Assembly (NCBI GenBank): GCA_006386115.1
Contig: VFIW01000043.1
Span: 308,935-372,934, forward strand
DNA length: 64,000 nt
Source: Globisporangium splendens
Lineage: Eukaryota > Oomycota > Peronosporomycetes > Pythiales > Pythiaceae
Direction of reading: 5' to 3'
In this document: in pieces, positions 53,791 to 63,990 of the stretch
Position numbering within the stretch: position 1 is the stretch's first letter
How the letters are laid out: the number at the start of each line of letters is the position of its first letter
Translations under genes and position numbers: made by a program
The notes under the pieces: generated by a model
Seen by the model: the letters and a program-made list of their open reading frames with translations, nothing else
Told to the model about the DNA's origin: nothing
Database searches by the model: none

Positions 53791-56700
53791 ATGGCATCAT
53801 TGAGCGCCAAGATCGAACTCTCGACGAAGGGCATCCCAATCAACTGGGATGGAAGGAACTGGGAGTACTACAAGGCAATGATGATGGCGACCTTCGGAGA
53901 GAACGAGCTCTTGGAGATCGCAACGGGAACGCTGAAAGAGGACCAAACTTGGGACGATGCACGCGTTGCGAAATTCAAGTGCCAGCAAGCGAAGATCTTC
54001 CGTCTAATCATGAGCTCCCTAAACATGAATCTCGCTAATAGATTTCTGAACCACAAGAGTGGGTCGGACATCTGGGCAGACTTGGTGAAGACGTATGAGG
54101 GGTATGCAGACCCTCTGCGCAAGTCGTTTGAGATCCGGCGCTTGGTCCAACAGCTTCAGAATTACGTTTGCAAGCACGGCGAAATGGAGACACATATCAC
54201 CGCCATGTTTCGCATCCGTGATCGTCTTGCGCTCTTACAACACAATGTACAAAGCGAAGACATGATTGCCGCTCTGCTCAAGGCAATGCCAAAGACTCAA
54301 GAGTATGGTGAACTGAAGAGATCTATTCGGATTGGAGCGAGCGCGCAAAACTATACTCCCGAAGGCGTGCGTGATATGATTCTACTAGCTGAGGCCGAAA
54401 TGCTGGAGGAAGACATTTGGCAGCAGAAAGGCTCTGTAAATCAGTGCGACGATGGCAACTCGAAGAAGAGCGCCAAACAGCAGAAGCGACAGAAGCCGCT
54501 GCTTTCAGGTCCTAAGCATGGCACGTGTTATCGGTGTGGAGAACCGGGACATATCGCACGATTTTGTCCGAACCCATTGCCTGCGAACGTAGCTATAGCA
54601 TCTGCTGGCAATATGCAGCAACGCAAAGGCAATATGAAGACGGCAGGCACAGCCACGAAGAAACGCTCTGGGGCTTGTATTTCGACACGCAGTCGGAAAA
54701 GGCTGCAAATTCAAACTCAAAAGGGTGACAACGGCCAAATTAAGGATCACCTAGAACAAGTGAGTGCTAACCCAGTTGAACCTGATGAAGGCAAAGCAGA
54801 GACGGCGGCACTTGCATGCGACATCGAAAAAGACATCGATGTTAACCGAATGAAATCTCAAGAAGTTGACGATACTATGGGGAGAGCAGGGAGAGCCGAA
54901 GGCGCTGATGTGACAAGTATTGATAATGTACAGCGGCCACATGAATGGCACCTTGACACTGGGTGCAACATTCACATTGTGGGCTCGAAGGACTACTTCT
55001 CTACATACCGTGATTTCAGCAAAGAAGAGCAATGCGAAGGGAGTTTGAGTGGCTTTGCGAAGCATGCGAATGTGATGGCGAAAGGAACTGGTCGCATCAC
55101 GTTAACGACTCGATGCGGCAGACAGAATGAAACAGGAAACTACACTGAGTTTTTCCTCGATGATGTGATGTTTGTTCCGCACGCAACCTCAAACCTTTTG
55201 TCGCCTGGGTTGGCAATCAGACAAGGTTTTGAGATGGAGTTCGACAAATCGAGAAACGCACTGCAATTGTGGAAGGACGGTGAGCTTTGTGTAGAAGCAG
55301 CGTACGATGAAGAAGATGATACTTGGCCATTCTCAGCGTACAACAAGTTCCTCGAAAATGATGGTGGGACACAGCACAAGAGTAGAGTTATAAAGTACAC
55401 TCGCGCTGATGGTGTGGCAGATCTGAAAACGTGGCATGCGCGTTTGGGTCACACCTGCCCACAATACCTGAAAATCATGGTAGATCAAGAAATGGCGGAG
55501 GGGATGCATTTGAAGAGACGCGAGAAAATTTCCTGTGACACTTGCCAGCTAGCAAAGCAGAGACGCAAGACACACGCGAAGGAGATCCCGCATCACATCA
55601 AGCATCCAAATGAGGTTGTATACGCAGACCTCTTAAGTCCAGGGCGCCACAGCAAAGGCAGTGTGAGCCAAATGTTGGTGATAATGGACGGGTATTCACG
55701 TTTTCTGTCGATCTATCTGTTGAAGAGTAAAGCAGATACGAACGCACGAATGATGGACTACGTGAAATGGGCCGAGCGCCAAGCTGAACCATACAAGGTG
55801 AAGCGTGTGGTGACCGACAAAGGAACGGAATTCGAGAACAAGGATATCGAACGCTGGTACGCATTACAGGGAATTGCGCACCAAATAGTTGGCCCGAGAG
55901 CACAGCAGCAGAATCCGATTGAGCGTGCAAATCAGTCAATCTTGAAAATGATAAAGGTGCAGCTCAAGCATTCCGGGTTTCCGCTTACATTGTGGACCGA
56001 TGCAGCAACGAATGCGGTTTACATAAAGAACCGTGTGTTCACCAAGGGGGCGAATGGTATCACACCATGGGAGAAATTTTACAACAAGCGCCCGGATTTG
56101 CACCACATCCGGACATTTGGAGCAATTGCGTACGCGCACGTGCCGCGATCTGAGCGCAGCAACAAACTCGATGACAATTGCATCGTTGGGTACCTCTTGG
56201 GTTATGAGGAAGGTGCTGCTGGCTGCAAGATCTATTGCCCTAAGAACAGAACGAGGAAAGTTGTCTCCGACATTCGAGTGAACGAGAACATCCTCTTCAA
56301 GGACAGGCATGAGCCAGAAGCGCAAAGCGAATTTGAGAGATGGTTTACGTCTGACACTTCGATCGATGAGGAGGAAAACTATGATATTGATTCGAGCGAC
56401 GAGTCAGAGATAGAAGACGATGCAGAGAGCGCCGTAAGCGAAGGATGCAGGAGAATGGACAGAAGTGAGGACCGCATGTCCAGTGTGTTCAACAAACGCT
56501 GCAGCGCAATGGAAATCGACAGCAGCATAGGCAAAGATACCACCGATGACCACAATGTGCCAATGTGTGTCATTAGAGAAGGAAGTAGTGCCTATGGTGA
56601 TGCCTGTGAAGAGACGATCGAGCTCGCAACCAAAGTTGTCGATGCAGAATCGGCAGCTGTTACTGATGGTAACAATGGTAGCGAGATAATAATCGAAAAC

Positions 56701-58914
56701 GGAGAGAATGCTGAGATCGAGTGCCACGGTCGCAATGAAGATGTTGACTCAAAAGTACATGTTTATGTTCCTGTGAGGGAGCATGAAAATGAGTGTAATG
56801 TGACTGAATTCGAAGAGTGTGAACCTCACGAAGAGCAGAGCGAACAGCATTACTATACTGTCGACCAAGGTGCGAGTACCTCACCGTTGGTACACACAGC
56901 ACATGATCAAGTTGTTAGTGAGCAAGAAATCGACGATGAGCTCCCTTCGTTTGACGATGATATTAGTATGGAACCGCCGCAGTTTGACAACGACTACGAG
57001 TCTGAGTATGTGGTGTACAATGATAGCGGTGATGATGGAGATGATCATTTGAGCGACGACTGTGACATGAATGCAAGGCTAGAAGGTGAAACCCAGGAGA
57101 GTGAGCTAATTCTGCCTGAATCATCGACAACCATTGCAATCAAGCGTCGCATGCATACAGATCAGCATGGCTCGATGCCGGCGCAAATGATTGGGAGTAG
57201 GAGAAAGCTACCAATCGAGTACGAAAAAGATGAATACTCAAGATCAAAGCGCAACACAAAACTTCCCAAGAAATATGACGATTTCCTAATATACTCGGCG
57301 TTGAGTAGAAAAGGAGAGCACGCTGAGCGATTACGACCACAAGACATTCGATTGCCGCGGAACTATCGCGAAGCCATACGATCGCCACAGGCTGCTAAGT
57401 GGAAGCTAGCGATGAATGAAGAAATGAACGCCCTCCGAGCCAAACAAGTCCTGGAGCAAATTGACCAAATTCCAGAAGGGAAGCATGCGATTTCGACACG
57501 ATGGGTGATGACAGTAAAAACCGATGAACAAGGGTATATCGTGAGATACAAAGCGCGCCTTGTTGCGAGAGGTTTTAGACAGATCGTGGGCGTGGATTTT
57601 CAAGAGACCTTTTCGCCTGTCGCACGAACCTCCTCCTTTCGTTTGCTTCTGGCGTTGGCAGCGCATTTTAACCTAGGCTTATGGCAAGCGGATGTCAACA
57701 CCGCATACTTGAACGCGGACCTTCATGACGTACAGTATCTACAAGAAATTGAAGGATATCCAGGACCGCATGCTTATGTGGTGCGAAAGGCTCTTTACGG
57801 CCTGCGACAATCAGGGCGTGAGTGGAACTCAGAGTTTAACAAGTGGTTCGTCGAAAACGAATTCAAGAGATGTAAAACGGAGCCATGCCTTTATGTGTGC
57901 GAGAAAGACGGTATTCTTGCACTCGTGTTGGTGTATGTTGATGACTTGATTTGCGCAACAAACTCTGAAGCCTTCAAGACGAAGCTTTTCAAGAAGCCGG
58001 ACCAAAAATATGGGATCAAAGATTTGGGAAGGCTACACCAGTATGTAGGGATTCAAGTTGAACAAAACGAGGGATCGATCACGATCCATCAAGAGCAATA
58101 CACAAAGAAGATCCTCGAGCGCTTTGGATTTGATAGCTGCTCGAACCCAACGCAGATCCCGATGGAGACAACCGCGAAATACACGAGCAACCCAAAACCA
58201 AGAGTGGGAAATGTAAGTGCGAAGTTTGGATACAAGGAAGCCATAGGAGCGCTGATGTACCTCGTGACCTGTACGCGACCAGACTTAGCCTACGCGGTTG
58301 GTCAACTTAGCCGCTTTGTGGAGAACCCAAGTGAACAGCACGTTGGCGGTGTTAAGAAGATTCTACGGTATCTCATTGGCACCAAGCGCAAGGGAATCAC
58401 GTACCGCGATGACAAGAAAATTGACTTGGGGATCCACGTGCAGGGGTATGCTGATAGTGATTGGGCTGGCGATTTGGAGTCGCGCAAGAGCACAACGGGC
58501 TATATCTTCACTCTAAGTGGCGGAGCAATTTCCTGGGCATCAAGACTCCAGACAATCACTGCACAATCGACGGCAGAGGCCGAATACGTTGCCGCTTGTG
58601 AAGCTTGCATGGAAGGCAAGGCACTTCTCAACCTTTTGCGAGAGATCAAACCAAATCAACAGTGTGAGCTGACGATTGGTGTTGATAACCAAAGCTCGTA
58701 TATAATGGCAACCGATCCTACGTTCAGTAGAAAGACGAGGCACATCGAGATGAAATGGCATTACGTCCGAGAGCAGGTTGAGAGTGGACAAGTGCGACTT
58801 TGGAAGGTGAAGAGCGCTGAGAACCCCGCAGATCTCTTCACAAAGCCACTCCAAAAGGCCAAATTGATCAAATTCACTGCCATTATCGGGATGAACATAC
58901 CAGAAACAAAATGA
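53791..58914 (+). CDS. Copia gag-pol polyprotein
   Basis: The first ATG in frame, at 53791, gives 1707 residues without break. Order: gag; a CCHC zinc knuckle (CYRCGEPGHIARFC); an aspartic protease with DTG (WHLDTGCNIHI); an integrase with HHCC (RLGHTC...CDTCQLAK) and catalytic DD35E residues (VYADLLSP, VVTDKGTEF, NPIERANQS); a long acidic linker; reverse transcriptase (LVARGFRQ, ADVNTAYLNA, LVYVDDLICA); and RNase H (YADSDWAGD, STAEAEYVA). Integrase before RT defines Copia. All key residues are present, so the element may be autonomous. Confidence 0.96.
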   Translation: MASLSAKIELSTKGIPINWDGRNWEYYKAMMMATFGENELLEIATGTLKEDQTWDDARVAKFKCQQAKIFRLIMSSLNMNLANRFLNHKSGSDIWADLVKTYEGYADPLRKSFEIRRLVQQLQNYVCKHGEMETHITAMFRIRDRLALLQHNVQSEDMIAALLKAMPKTQEYGELKRSIRIGASAQNYTPEGVRDMILLAEAEMLEEDIWQQKGSVNQCDDGNSKKSAKQQKRQKPLLSGPKHGTCYRCGEPGHIARFCPNPLPANVAIASAGNMQQRKGNMKTAGTATKKRSGACISTRSRKRLQIQTQKGDNGQIKDHLEQVSANPVEPDEGKAETAALACDIEKDIDVNRMKSQEVDDTMGRAGRAEGADVTSIDNVQRPHEWHLDTGCNIHIVGSKDYFSTYRDFSKEEQCEGSLSGFAKHANVMAKGTGRITLTTRCGRQNETGNYTEFFLDDVMFVPHATSNLLSPGLAIRQGFEMEFDKSRNALQLWKDGELCVEAAYDEEDDTWPFSAYNKFLENDGGTQHKSRVIKYTRADGVADLKTWHARLGHTCPQYLKIMVDQEMAEGMHLKRREKISCDTCQLAKQRRKTHAKEIPHHIKHPNEVVYADLLSPGRHSKGSVSQMLVIMDGYSRFLSIYLLKSKADTNARMMDYVKWAERQAEPYKVKRVVTDKGTEFENKDIERWYALQGIAHQIVGPRAQQQNPIERANQSILKMIKVQLKHSGFPLTLWTDAATNAVYIKNRVFTKGANGITPWEKFYNKRPDLHHIRTFGAIAYAHVPRSERSNKLDDNCIVGYLLGYEEGAAGCKIYCPKNRTRKVVSDIRVNENILFKDRHEPEAQSEFERWFTSDTSIDEEENYDIDSSDESEIEDDAESAVSEGCRRMDRSEDRMSSVFNKRCSAMEIDSSIGKDTTDDHNVPMCVIREGSSAYGDACEETIELATKVVDAESAAVTDGNNGSEIIIENGENAEIECHGRNEDVDSKVHVYVPVREHENECNVTEFEECEPHEEQSEQHYYTVDQGASTSPLVHTAHDQVVSEQEIDDELPSFDDDISMEPPQFDNDYESEYVVYNDSGDDGDDHLSDDCDMNARLEGETQESELILPESSTTIAIKRRMHTDQHGSMPAQMIGSRRKLPIEYEKDEYSRSKRNTKLPKKYDDFLIYSALSRKGEHAERLRPQDIRLPRNYREAIRSPQAAKWKLAMNEEMNALRAKQVLEQIDQIPEGKHAISTRWVMTVKTDEQGYIVRYKARLVARGFRQIVGVDFQETFSPVARTSSFRLLLALAAHFNLGLWQADVNTAYLNADLHDVQYLQEIEGYPGPHAYVVRKALYGLRQSGREWNSEFNKWFVENEFKRCKTEPCLYVCEKDGILALVLVYVDDLICATNSEAFKTKLFKKPDQKYGIKDLGRLHQYVGIQVEQNEGSITIHQEQYTKKILERFGFDSCSNPTQIPMETTAKYTSNPKPRVGNVSAKFGYKEAIGALMYLVTCTRPDLAYAVGQLSRFVENPSEQHVGGVKKILRYLIGTKRKGITYRDDKKIDLGIHVQGYADSDWAGDLESRKSTTGYIFTLSGGAISWASRLQTITAQSTAEAEYVAACEACMEGKALLNLLREIKPNQQCELTIGVDNQSSYIMATDPTFSRKTRHIEMKWHYVREQVESGQVRLWKVKSAENPADLFTKPLQKAKLIKFTAIIGMNIPETK

Positions 58915-58930
58915 AGTCCAAAGAACCTTT

Positions 58931-58941
58931 GGAAGGGGGCG
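58931..58941 (+). other. Copia polypurine tract
   Basis: GGAAGGGGGCG directly before the 3' LTR, the expected plus-strand primer site. Confidence 0.75.
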
Positions 58942-59148
58942 TGACAGAATACCGGTGCAGTGGTCGGTATCTGGGAAAGGTCTCGATAAGAGTGATACGA
59001 CAGTTGATGGTGAGAGAGGTCAAGGAGTGGTTTGCATGTATATGTAGGGGGCCCACCACACATGTGGTGAGCCAGTCTCCAAAAATAAGTCTCTGTAACA
59101 AGTTGCGTGTCTTTAAGTGCAGCAACAGGGTGAGTGCGAATTCCAACA
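58942..59148 (+). repeat. Copia 3' LTR
   Basis: 207 bp, identical to the 5' LTR except for one inserted C. Followed by the second AGCAC target duplication. Confidence 0.95.
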
Positions 59149-59228
59149 AGCACCTCGCGCGTGAACGTGCGTAGCAGGTCGGGGAACTCCACTGGCACCT
59201 GCAGGGGCTTGGCATACTTGGACGCCAT
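59149..59228 (-). pseudogene. RIIa/EF-hand protein, 5' part of the split first exon
   Basis: The ATG at 59228 opens MASKYAKPLQVPVEFPDLL and RTFTREVL, the first helix of an RIIa domain (PxxFPDLLRxFTREVLR pattern), then meets the LTR. Removing the element and one AGCAC copy makes it continuous in frame with 53511. The other allele of this diploid may be whole. Confidence 0.85.
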
Positions 59229-59429
59229 CTCTCACGCTAGTGTAGTGAACATTAGGACTCTTGCGCACACGCACGACAAGGCAAAAGGTCGTCGAGAATG
59301 GTGAAAGTCTGCAACGGACGACCCGTGAGGTACTTTTAATGCGAAAAGACACATTCATTCATACAGGTGTCAAGAAAGACTTGCAGAGACCGTACTTTCC
59401 CGAAGCAAACATCACTCACGGTCCTGAAC

Positions 59430-62400
59430 TTAAGGCTGATACTTGACGTGGTCAGTCGTGAAGCTTGGCGCAGTGAGGAACGCGAGCGCCTGGGTCTTGA
59501 CATCCGCCTGCAGGCTCCCGAGCGTCTTGACCTGCTCCACGGCTCTGTCGAAGAGCGCCGCAAAGCCGAAGAGCTCCGTTGCGATCGACTCTGGTTTGTA
59601 CGAGAGTCTGCGGTCGGTCTCGGCGGCCAGGAGAAGATCCGCGTAGTCGCGCATCAGCACGGTGTCTTGGCCCCACTGGCTGTCCAACAGCACCTTCACG
59701 GCGTGTAGACGCGCGAATTTGCCCACAAAGCCCCCGGTGAGCAGCACCGAGGCGTCAAACGGGGACGGTGTCTTGATGAATTGGACAGTCACTTTCGTTG
59801 ACACGTCCACGCCACGTGGGGTAGAGAGGTAGACGACCAAACTCAGCGTCTCGGCGGCATAGGTGAACCCGTCGATGTGTACTTCGGTGGCCGTATCCGG
59901 GAATGGAATCGGCTTTAGTGCGTTCCCGTTGACAGACACTGATGCGGCAGGGAGAGCACCGAGGAACTCGATTTTGTAGGATCGCGTCCTTGGCAACGCT
60001 GGGAACCCTCCTTTCACAGGGAAAATGTTGAACTCCACTTGGCCGCCGCTGCATGAGGCGTATGACGCAGGTGAGGCGAGCAGATTCGCTTGGAACGGGT
60101 CAAACACGGTTGCTGACGACGGACATTGAAGCACAAAGTCGAATAACGTGGACGAGTGCGAGCGCTGGCTCGAGAGGTACTCCTTTGTGAGTCCATCGTC
60201 CTCAAGGAGCTCGTAGTGGCTCTTGGACGCACCAGGAGCAATAACGAGGTGCAGCTTCTTTGGAAGATGGGTATTCTGCCCCACGGAGCTCTCTGCTGAC
60301 GAATCGTGGTCCGCCATAGGGATGATCGCGCCAGCCTTGGCGAAGCGAGGAATCTCGTTCAGCGCGTAGCTGTACGAGTACACAATAGGGCCGTTGATGA
60401 CATTGCCCGTGGTGAAATCGTACCATGTGCCTGGCGGCACCCAGATGGATTTGTTCGAGAGTCTCGTCTGGACATTGACAGGGTGGACAACAGGAGATAC
60501 AAGCAGCTGCGAGCCGTACAGGTACTGCTCGGTGAACGTGTACGCCTCGTCGTGTTCAGGCCACTCGAAGAACGCACCATGGAGCACACTGAGACCGGTC
60601 TCGTGGGTCACCTTGGCTTCGCTGTACACGTACGGGATCAACGCCGTGCGCATCTCCATGGCTGCGCGCGTGACTTCATAGTACTCGTCGCTGTACTTCC
60701 AAATGCGACGGTCGCTCTTGGAATCCTTGCTCGAGTGGGTGCGGAAAATCGGCGCGAACGCGCCCCATTGCAGCCAGCGCGTGAAGAGCTCTGGCTCGGT
60801 CGGGTTCTGGAACCCGCCGAGGTCGTGGCTCCAGTACCCAAAGCCGACATTCGCTGCCATCGCCGTGAAGTACGGCTGGAAGTGCAGTGACTCCCATGAC
60901 ACGAAGACGTCCCCAGAGAAGCCCACGGGGAACCGGTGGTTGCCGAGACCGCCGAAACGATGCAGCAGAATCGGACGCGCCGAAGTGCGTCCCCAGTGGT
61001 TCGGGTTCGTGAAAAACACATAGTTGAGCCACAGCGTCGGGTTGATGTCACTCCGACCTTCCTTGACCTCGATCCAGTCCTCGCCCTGCTGCCAGTCGAG
61101 CCACCAGAAGTCCACGCCGTCGGCCTCGCGCGCGCCGATCGAATAGTTGAACCACGTCTTGGCGAACTTCTTGTCCGTGATGCGAAATGGCACATACTTC
61201 TGCGTCGCCGGGTCGATCCCCATGGCGCGCGCCACGCGCTCGTACGAGTCTTCCCAGGGCTGCACACCTGACGCGGGGTGCATGTTGAGCGTCACGGCGA
61301 TGCCTTTCTCATGCAGCCACGCGATGAACTGCTTTGCGTTCGGGAACAACTGCTTGTCCCATGTGAGCCCTGTCCATCCTTTCTGTTGGCCTGCTTGGTC
61401 CGGGTTATTGTCGCCGTAGAACGTGAGATGCCAGTCCATGTCGATGACAACGACGTCCAGGGGAAGTCCGCGCTGCTCGTACTGCTCAACAATGTCGTGC
61501 TGCAGGTCCGCGTCGCTATACGCCCACCAGCGCGAGTAGAACACGCCAAAGGCGAAGCGAGGAGGGACAGGGATCTTGCCCGATATCTGCGTGAACTCAC
61601 GCAATGCGCTCTTGAAATCGAGGCCATGGCCGAGAAAGTAGAGATCCTGATACGATGTTGCGCTGTAGTAGCAACGGAACCCATCGTTGAGCCAATCGTC
61701 TGATGGAGTGACGTTGTAAAGCGAATTCGACGTGTAGCAGCAGCCCTGCGCCACGCATTGCTCTTGCGTCACGGTCTCCAGACCACACACGCGGCGCTCT
61801 TCGTTCGCGATCGCAGCGCACGCCGCGTCATCCACAGGATCAGCCTGAGTCACCGGCTTGTTTAGCCACGGCCACGACGGATCCTGGTCGAACGTCGCGG
61901 CCAACGAGTCGTCCAGCACCGTGAAGCCGTGTTTCTTGCTGATGAGTCCGTACGTGCAATGGCTGTCGCGTGTGTAATCTGCACCTTGCTGAAGACAGTC
62001 GAGGTGCGCGGGTCCGTTCACGCCATCGAGCGTGCGGATCGTGCCTGGGAGAGCGTCCTGGCGGATCTGGTCCGTCATCGAGGGCTTCCACACTGCGTCC
62101 TGTTTGTCCAGGAGCTCAACCTTCAAGTTCGCGTCGCTGAAACTCTCCTTCGAGAGTGTGTCGTACGTCAAGCGCAAGTGCTTCGTCGTGAGCACGATCT
62201 TGCCGCCGTCTTTCGTCACGAGGTAGTCTGGCACGGTATCGAACCAGCGCGTCTGGATCGCCATGGTCGGGTCGTCGCGGAACGCAGCGGGGGTCCCACC
62301 AGACCACTCCATGCGCAGCACGCGCGACGTGAGCACGCAGAAGCGCGCCTTACCGGCAGTCACCAGCGCCTTTGGGTGGCACTCACCGGGTCTGCCCTTC

Positions 62401-62480
62401 GAGGCTTCTGCAGTCGCGGCGGTGCTGCTGCATACCGCCAGCAGCGCGAGCGACGCCCAATACACCAGCGCCGTCTTCAT
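59430..62480 (-). CDS. Secreted GH31 alpha-glucosidase-like enzyme with P-type trefoil domain
   Basis: Retaining alpha-glycosidase. The ATG at 62480 starts a signal peptide (ALVYWASLALLAVCSSTAATA); one exon, 1016 residues. The N-terminal beta domain is split by a P-type trefoil module (CGLETVTQEQCVAQGCCY...CYY). The catalytic barrel has VVIDMDWH, the nucleophile Asp in FWWLDWQQGE and the acid/base Asp in GFSGDVFVSW, with FGYWSHDLGGF and RWLQWGAFAPIFRTH further on. Beta-sandwich domains follow. Trefoils in GH31 occur in lysosomal and intestinal glucosidases. The substrate (starch, glycogen or plant alpha-glucans) is not decided by sequence. Intact. Confidence 0.93.
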   Translation of the reverse strand: MKTALVYWASLALLAVCSSTAATAEASKGRPGECHPKALVTAGKARFCVLTSRVLRMEWSGGTPAAFRDDPTMAIQTRWFDTVPDYLVTKDGGKIVLTTKHLRLTYDTLSKESFSDANLKVELLDKQDAVWKPSMTDQIRQDALPGTIRTLDGVNGPAHLDCLQQGADYTRDSHCTYGLISKKHGFTVLDDSLAATFDQDPSWPWLNKPVTQADPVDDAACAAIANEERRVCGLETVTQEQCVAQGCCYTSNSLYNVTPSDDWLNDGFRCYYSATSYQDLYFLGHGLDFKSALREFTQISGKIPVPPRFAFGVFYSRWWAYSDADLQHDIVEQYEQRGLPLDVVVIDMDWHLTFYGDNNPDQAGQQKGWTGLTWDKQLFPNAKQFIAWLHEKGIAVTLNMHPASGVQPWEDSYERVARAMGIDPATQKYVPFRITDKKFAKTWFNYSIGAREADGVDFWWLDWQQGEDWIEVKEGRSDINPTLWLNYVFFTNPNHWGRTSARPILLHRFGGLGNHRFPVGFSGDVFVSWESLHFQPYFTAMAANVGFGYWSHDLGGFQNPTEPELFTRWLQWGAFAPIFRTHSSKDSKSDRRIWKYSDEYYEVTRAAMEMRTALIPYVYSEAKVTHETGLSVLHGAFFEWPEHDEAYTFTEQYLYGSQLLVSPVVHPVNVQTRLSNKSIWVPPGTWYDFTTGNVINGPIVYSYSYALNEIPRFAKAGAIIPMADHDSSAESSVGQNTHLPKKLHLVIAPGASKSHYELLEDDGLTKEYLSSQRSHSSTLFDFVLQCPSSATVFDPFQANLLASPASYASCSGGQVEFNIFPVKGGFPALPRTRSYKIEFLGALPAASVSVNGNALKPIPFPDTATEVHIDGFTYAAETLSLVVYLSTPRGVDVSTKVTVQFIKTPSPFDASVLLTGGFVGKFARLHAVKVLLDSQWGQDTVLMRDYADLLLAAETDRRLSYKPESIATELFGFAALFDRAVEQVKTLGSLQADVKTQALAFLTAPSFTTDHVKYQP

Positions 62481-62944
62481 TATGGAGGAGGGAGGAAGGC
62501 GCGCGCTCTGGAGAAGATCTCGCAATGGAGAGCGTGCAGATGGAGGGAGCTCAACGGCTCTTCTGAGATGGTTTTTTGCTTCAACTGCTGGCAATCTTCT
62601 TTTCGTTTCAGAGAGCTCCCCCGCTTGAGTGACCTGATACCGTTTCCGTTATCGTCTTGAGGAATGTATGGAGAATGGAAATGGGTGCAAGGTGCCCCTC
62701 GATAGAGTGACGTTGACAACCCAACAGATGGAAAGAAATGACGCTGTAACGGCTGACCGGCTCGAAGAAAAATGACTGGTGGCAGCGAAAGGAATCTGTG
62801 CATGTAACTTACCTAAACGGAGCCATAGGGTCTCCACTATATCGAATGCTCAAGCATTACTGAGGTGTAAGCTTGTCGCAGTCACTGTAGCCAACGCATT
62901 GTAGAACTTCCCTCTTTGTGCTCTTCGTCAGAGCCATCTGCGTG
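62481..62944. other. Promoter region of the GH31 gene
   Basis: No gene and no clear initiator element; ends at the truncated LTR. Confidence 0.45.
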
Positions 62945-63325
62945 CAAATAACAAAGGGATTACGGTACGACAGTCCCCACATGCACATGTGACGCCATCC
63001 CATGACGTCACGAGCGCTCTCTGTGCTGATCGGTGCAGAATGTTGTTCACATGTACTAATCAGTACAGAGTGATGACATCCATGTACTAATCAAGTACTG
63101 AGTGATGGTTCCTACTTGGGAAACTGCACAGGTGATGAGACCAACGTGTCTCTGCCACCTAAAGTGAGTGGCTGTAGCCATTCACTTTGCAGGGAATTTT
63201 CCACGGGACTTCAAGTTCAAGCTTCTCGAAGATCTCGTAGGTTCAACCTCAGTGTACCCAAGGTTTTATATATCAGATTCATAGGTTTTATTGTGTATGT
63301 TTAGGTTTTAGTTATAAAACGTGTA
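62945..63325 (+). repeat. Truncated LTR copy (+ orientation), left arm of an inverted repeat
   Basis: Reverse complement of 63504-63885 with few mismatches. It lacks the first 92 bp of the LTR and stops at GTGTA, exactly where the next LTR begins. Best read as an older LTR that served as target for the element to its right. Confidence 0.8.
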
Positions 63326-63977
63326 TGTAAAAGGGCGCTGTTCCAAACAGTCCCTTAAACACGGCACACACGCTTGTGCCAGAGGAAGCGTCTCCCGACT
63401 TGGAGGGAGGAAGGAAGACTTGAGGGCTTGGTGGTAAAATTGCAACTGAATTAAAAATGCTTATGGTTCCTGTCGCTACATGTAAATGAACCCCAAGGGC
63501 TCCTACACGTTTTATAACTAAAACCTAAACATACACAATAAAACCTATGAATCTGATATATAAAACATTGGGTACACTGAGGTTGAACCCACGAGATCTT
63601 CGAGAAGCTTGAACTTGAAGTCCCGTGGAAAATTTCCCTGCAAAGTGATTGGCTACAGCCACTCACTTTAGGTGGCAGAGACACGTTGGCCTCATCACCA
63701 GTGCAGTTTCCCAAGTAGGAACCATCACTCAGTACTTGATTAGTACATGGATGTCATCACTCTGTACTGATTAGTACATGTGAACAACATTCTGCACTGA
63801 TCAGCACAGAGAGCGCTCGTGACGTCATGGGATGACGTCACATGTGCATGTGGGGACTGTCGTACTGTAATCCCTTTGTTATTTGTCTCTCCACAATGCA
63901 CACTGAAGGTGGTGTGTGGCACACTAGATCTAGGAACAGATCCACCTTCATGTAATGGCTAGGTATAGCCCATTACA
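63326..63977 (-). mobile_element. LTR of a second retrotransposon (minus orientation), edge of element
   Basis: 652 bp on the minus strand from TGTAATGGGC (63977) to CCCTTTTACA (63326), with TG...CA ends. It is preceded on that strand by a purine tract at 63990-63978, so this is the 3' LTR of an element extending beyond the window. TGTAATGG...CCATTACA short inverted repeats lie at its start. The superfamily cannot be told without the internal part. Confidence 0.75.
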
Positions 63978-63990
63978 TCATCCCCTCCTT
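63978..63990 (-). other. Polypurine tract of the edge retrotransposon
   Basis: AAGGAGGGGATGA on the minus strand, abutting the LTR start. Confidence 0.65.

Larger units (their letters stand above)
53512..59148 (+). mobile_element. Intact Ty1/Copia LTR retrotransposon
   Basis: 5637 bp, bounded by 206/207-bp LTRs starting TGACAG and ending CCAACA and flanked by the 5-bp duplication AGCAC (53507-53511 and 59149-59153). The two LTRs differ, by eye, at a single-base indel (GCAAAGGG against GCAACAGGG), so insertion is recent. One uninterrupted gag-pol gene in Copia order. It lies antisense to the RIIa/EF-hand gene, inside its RIIa-coding exon. Confidence 0.96.
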
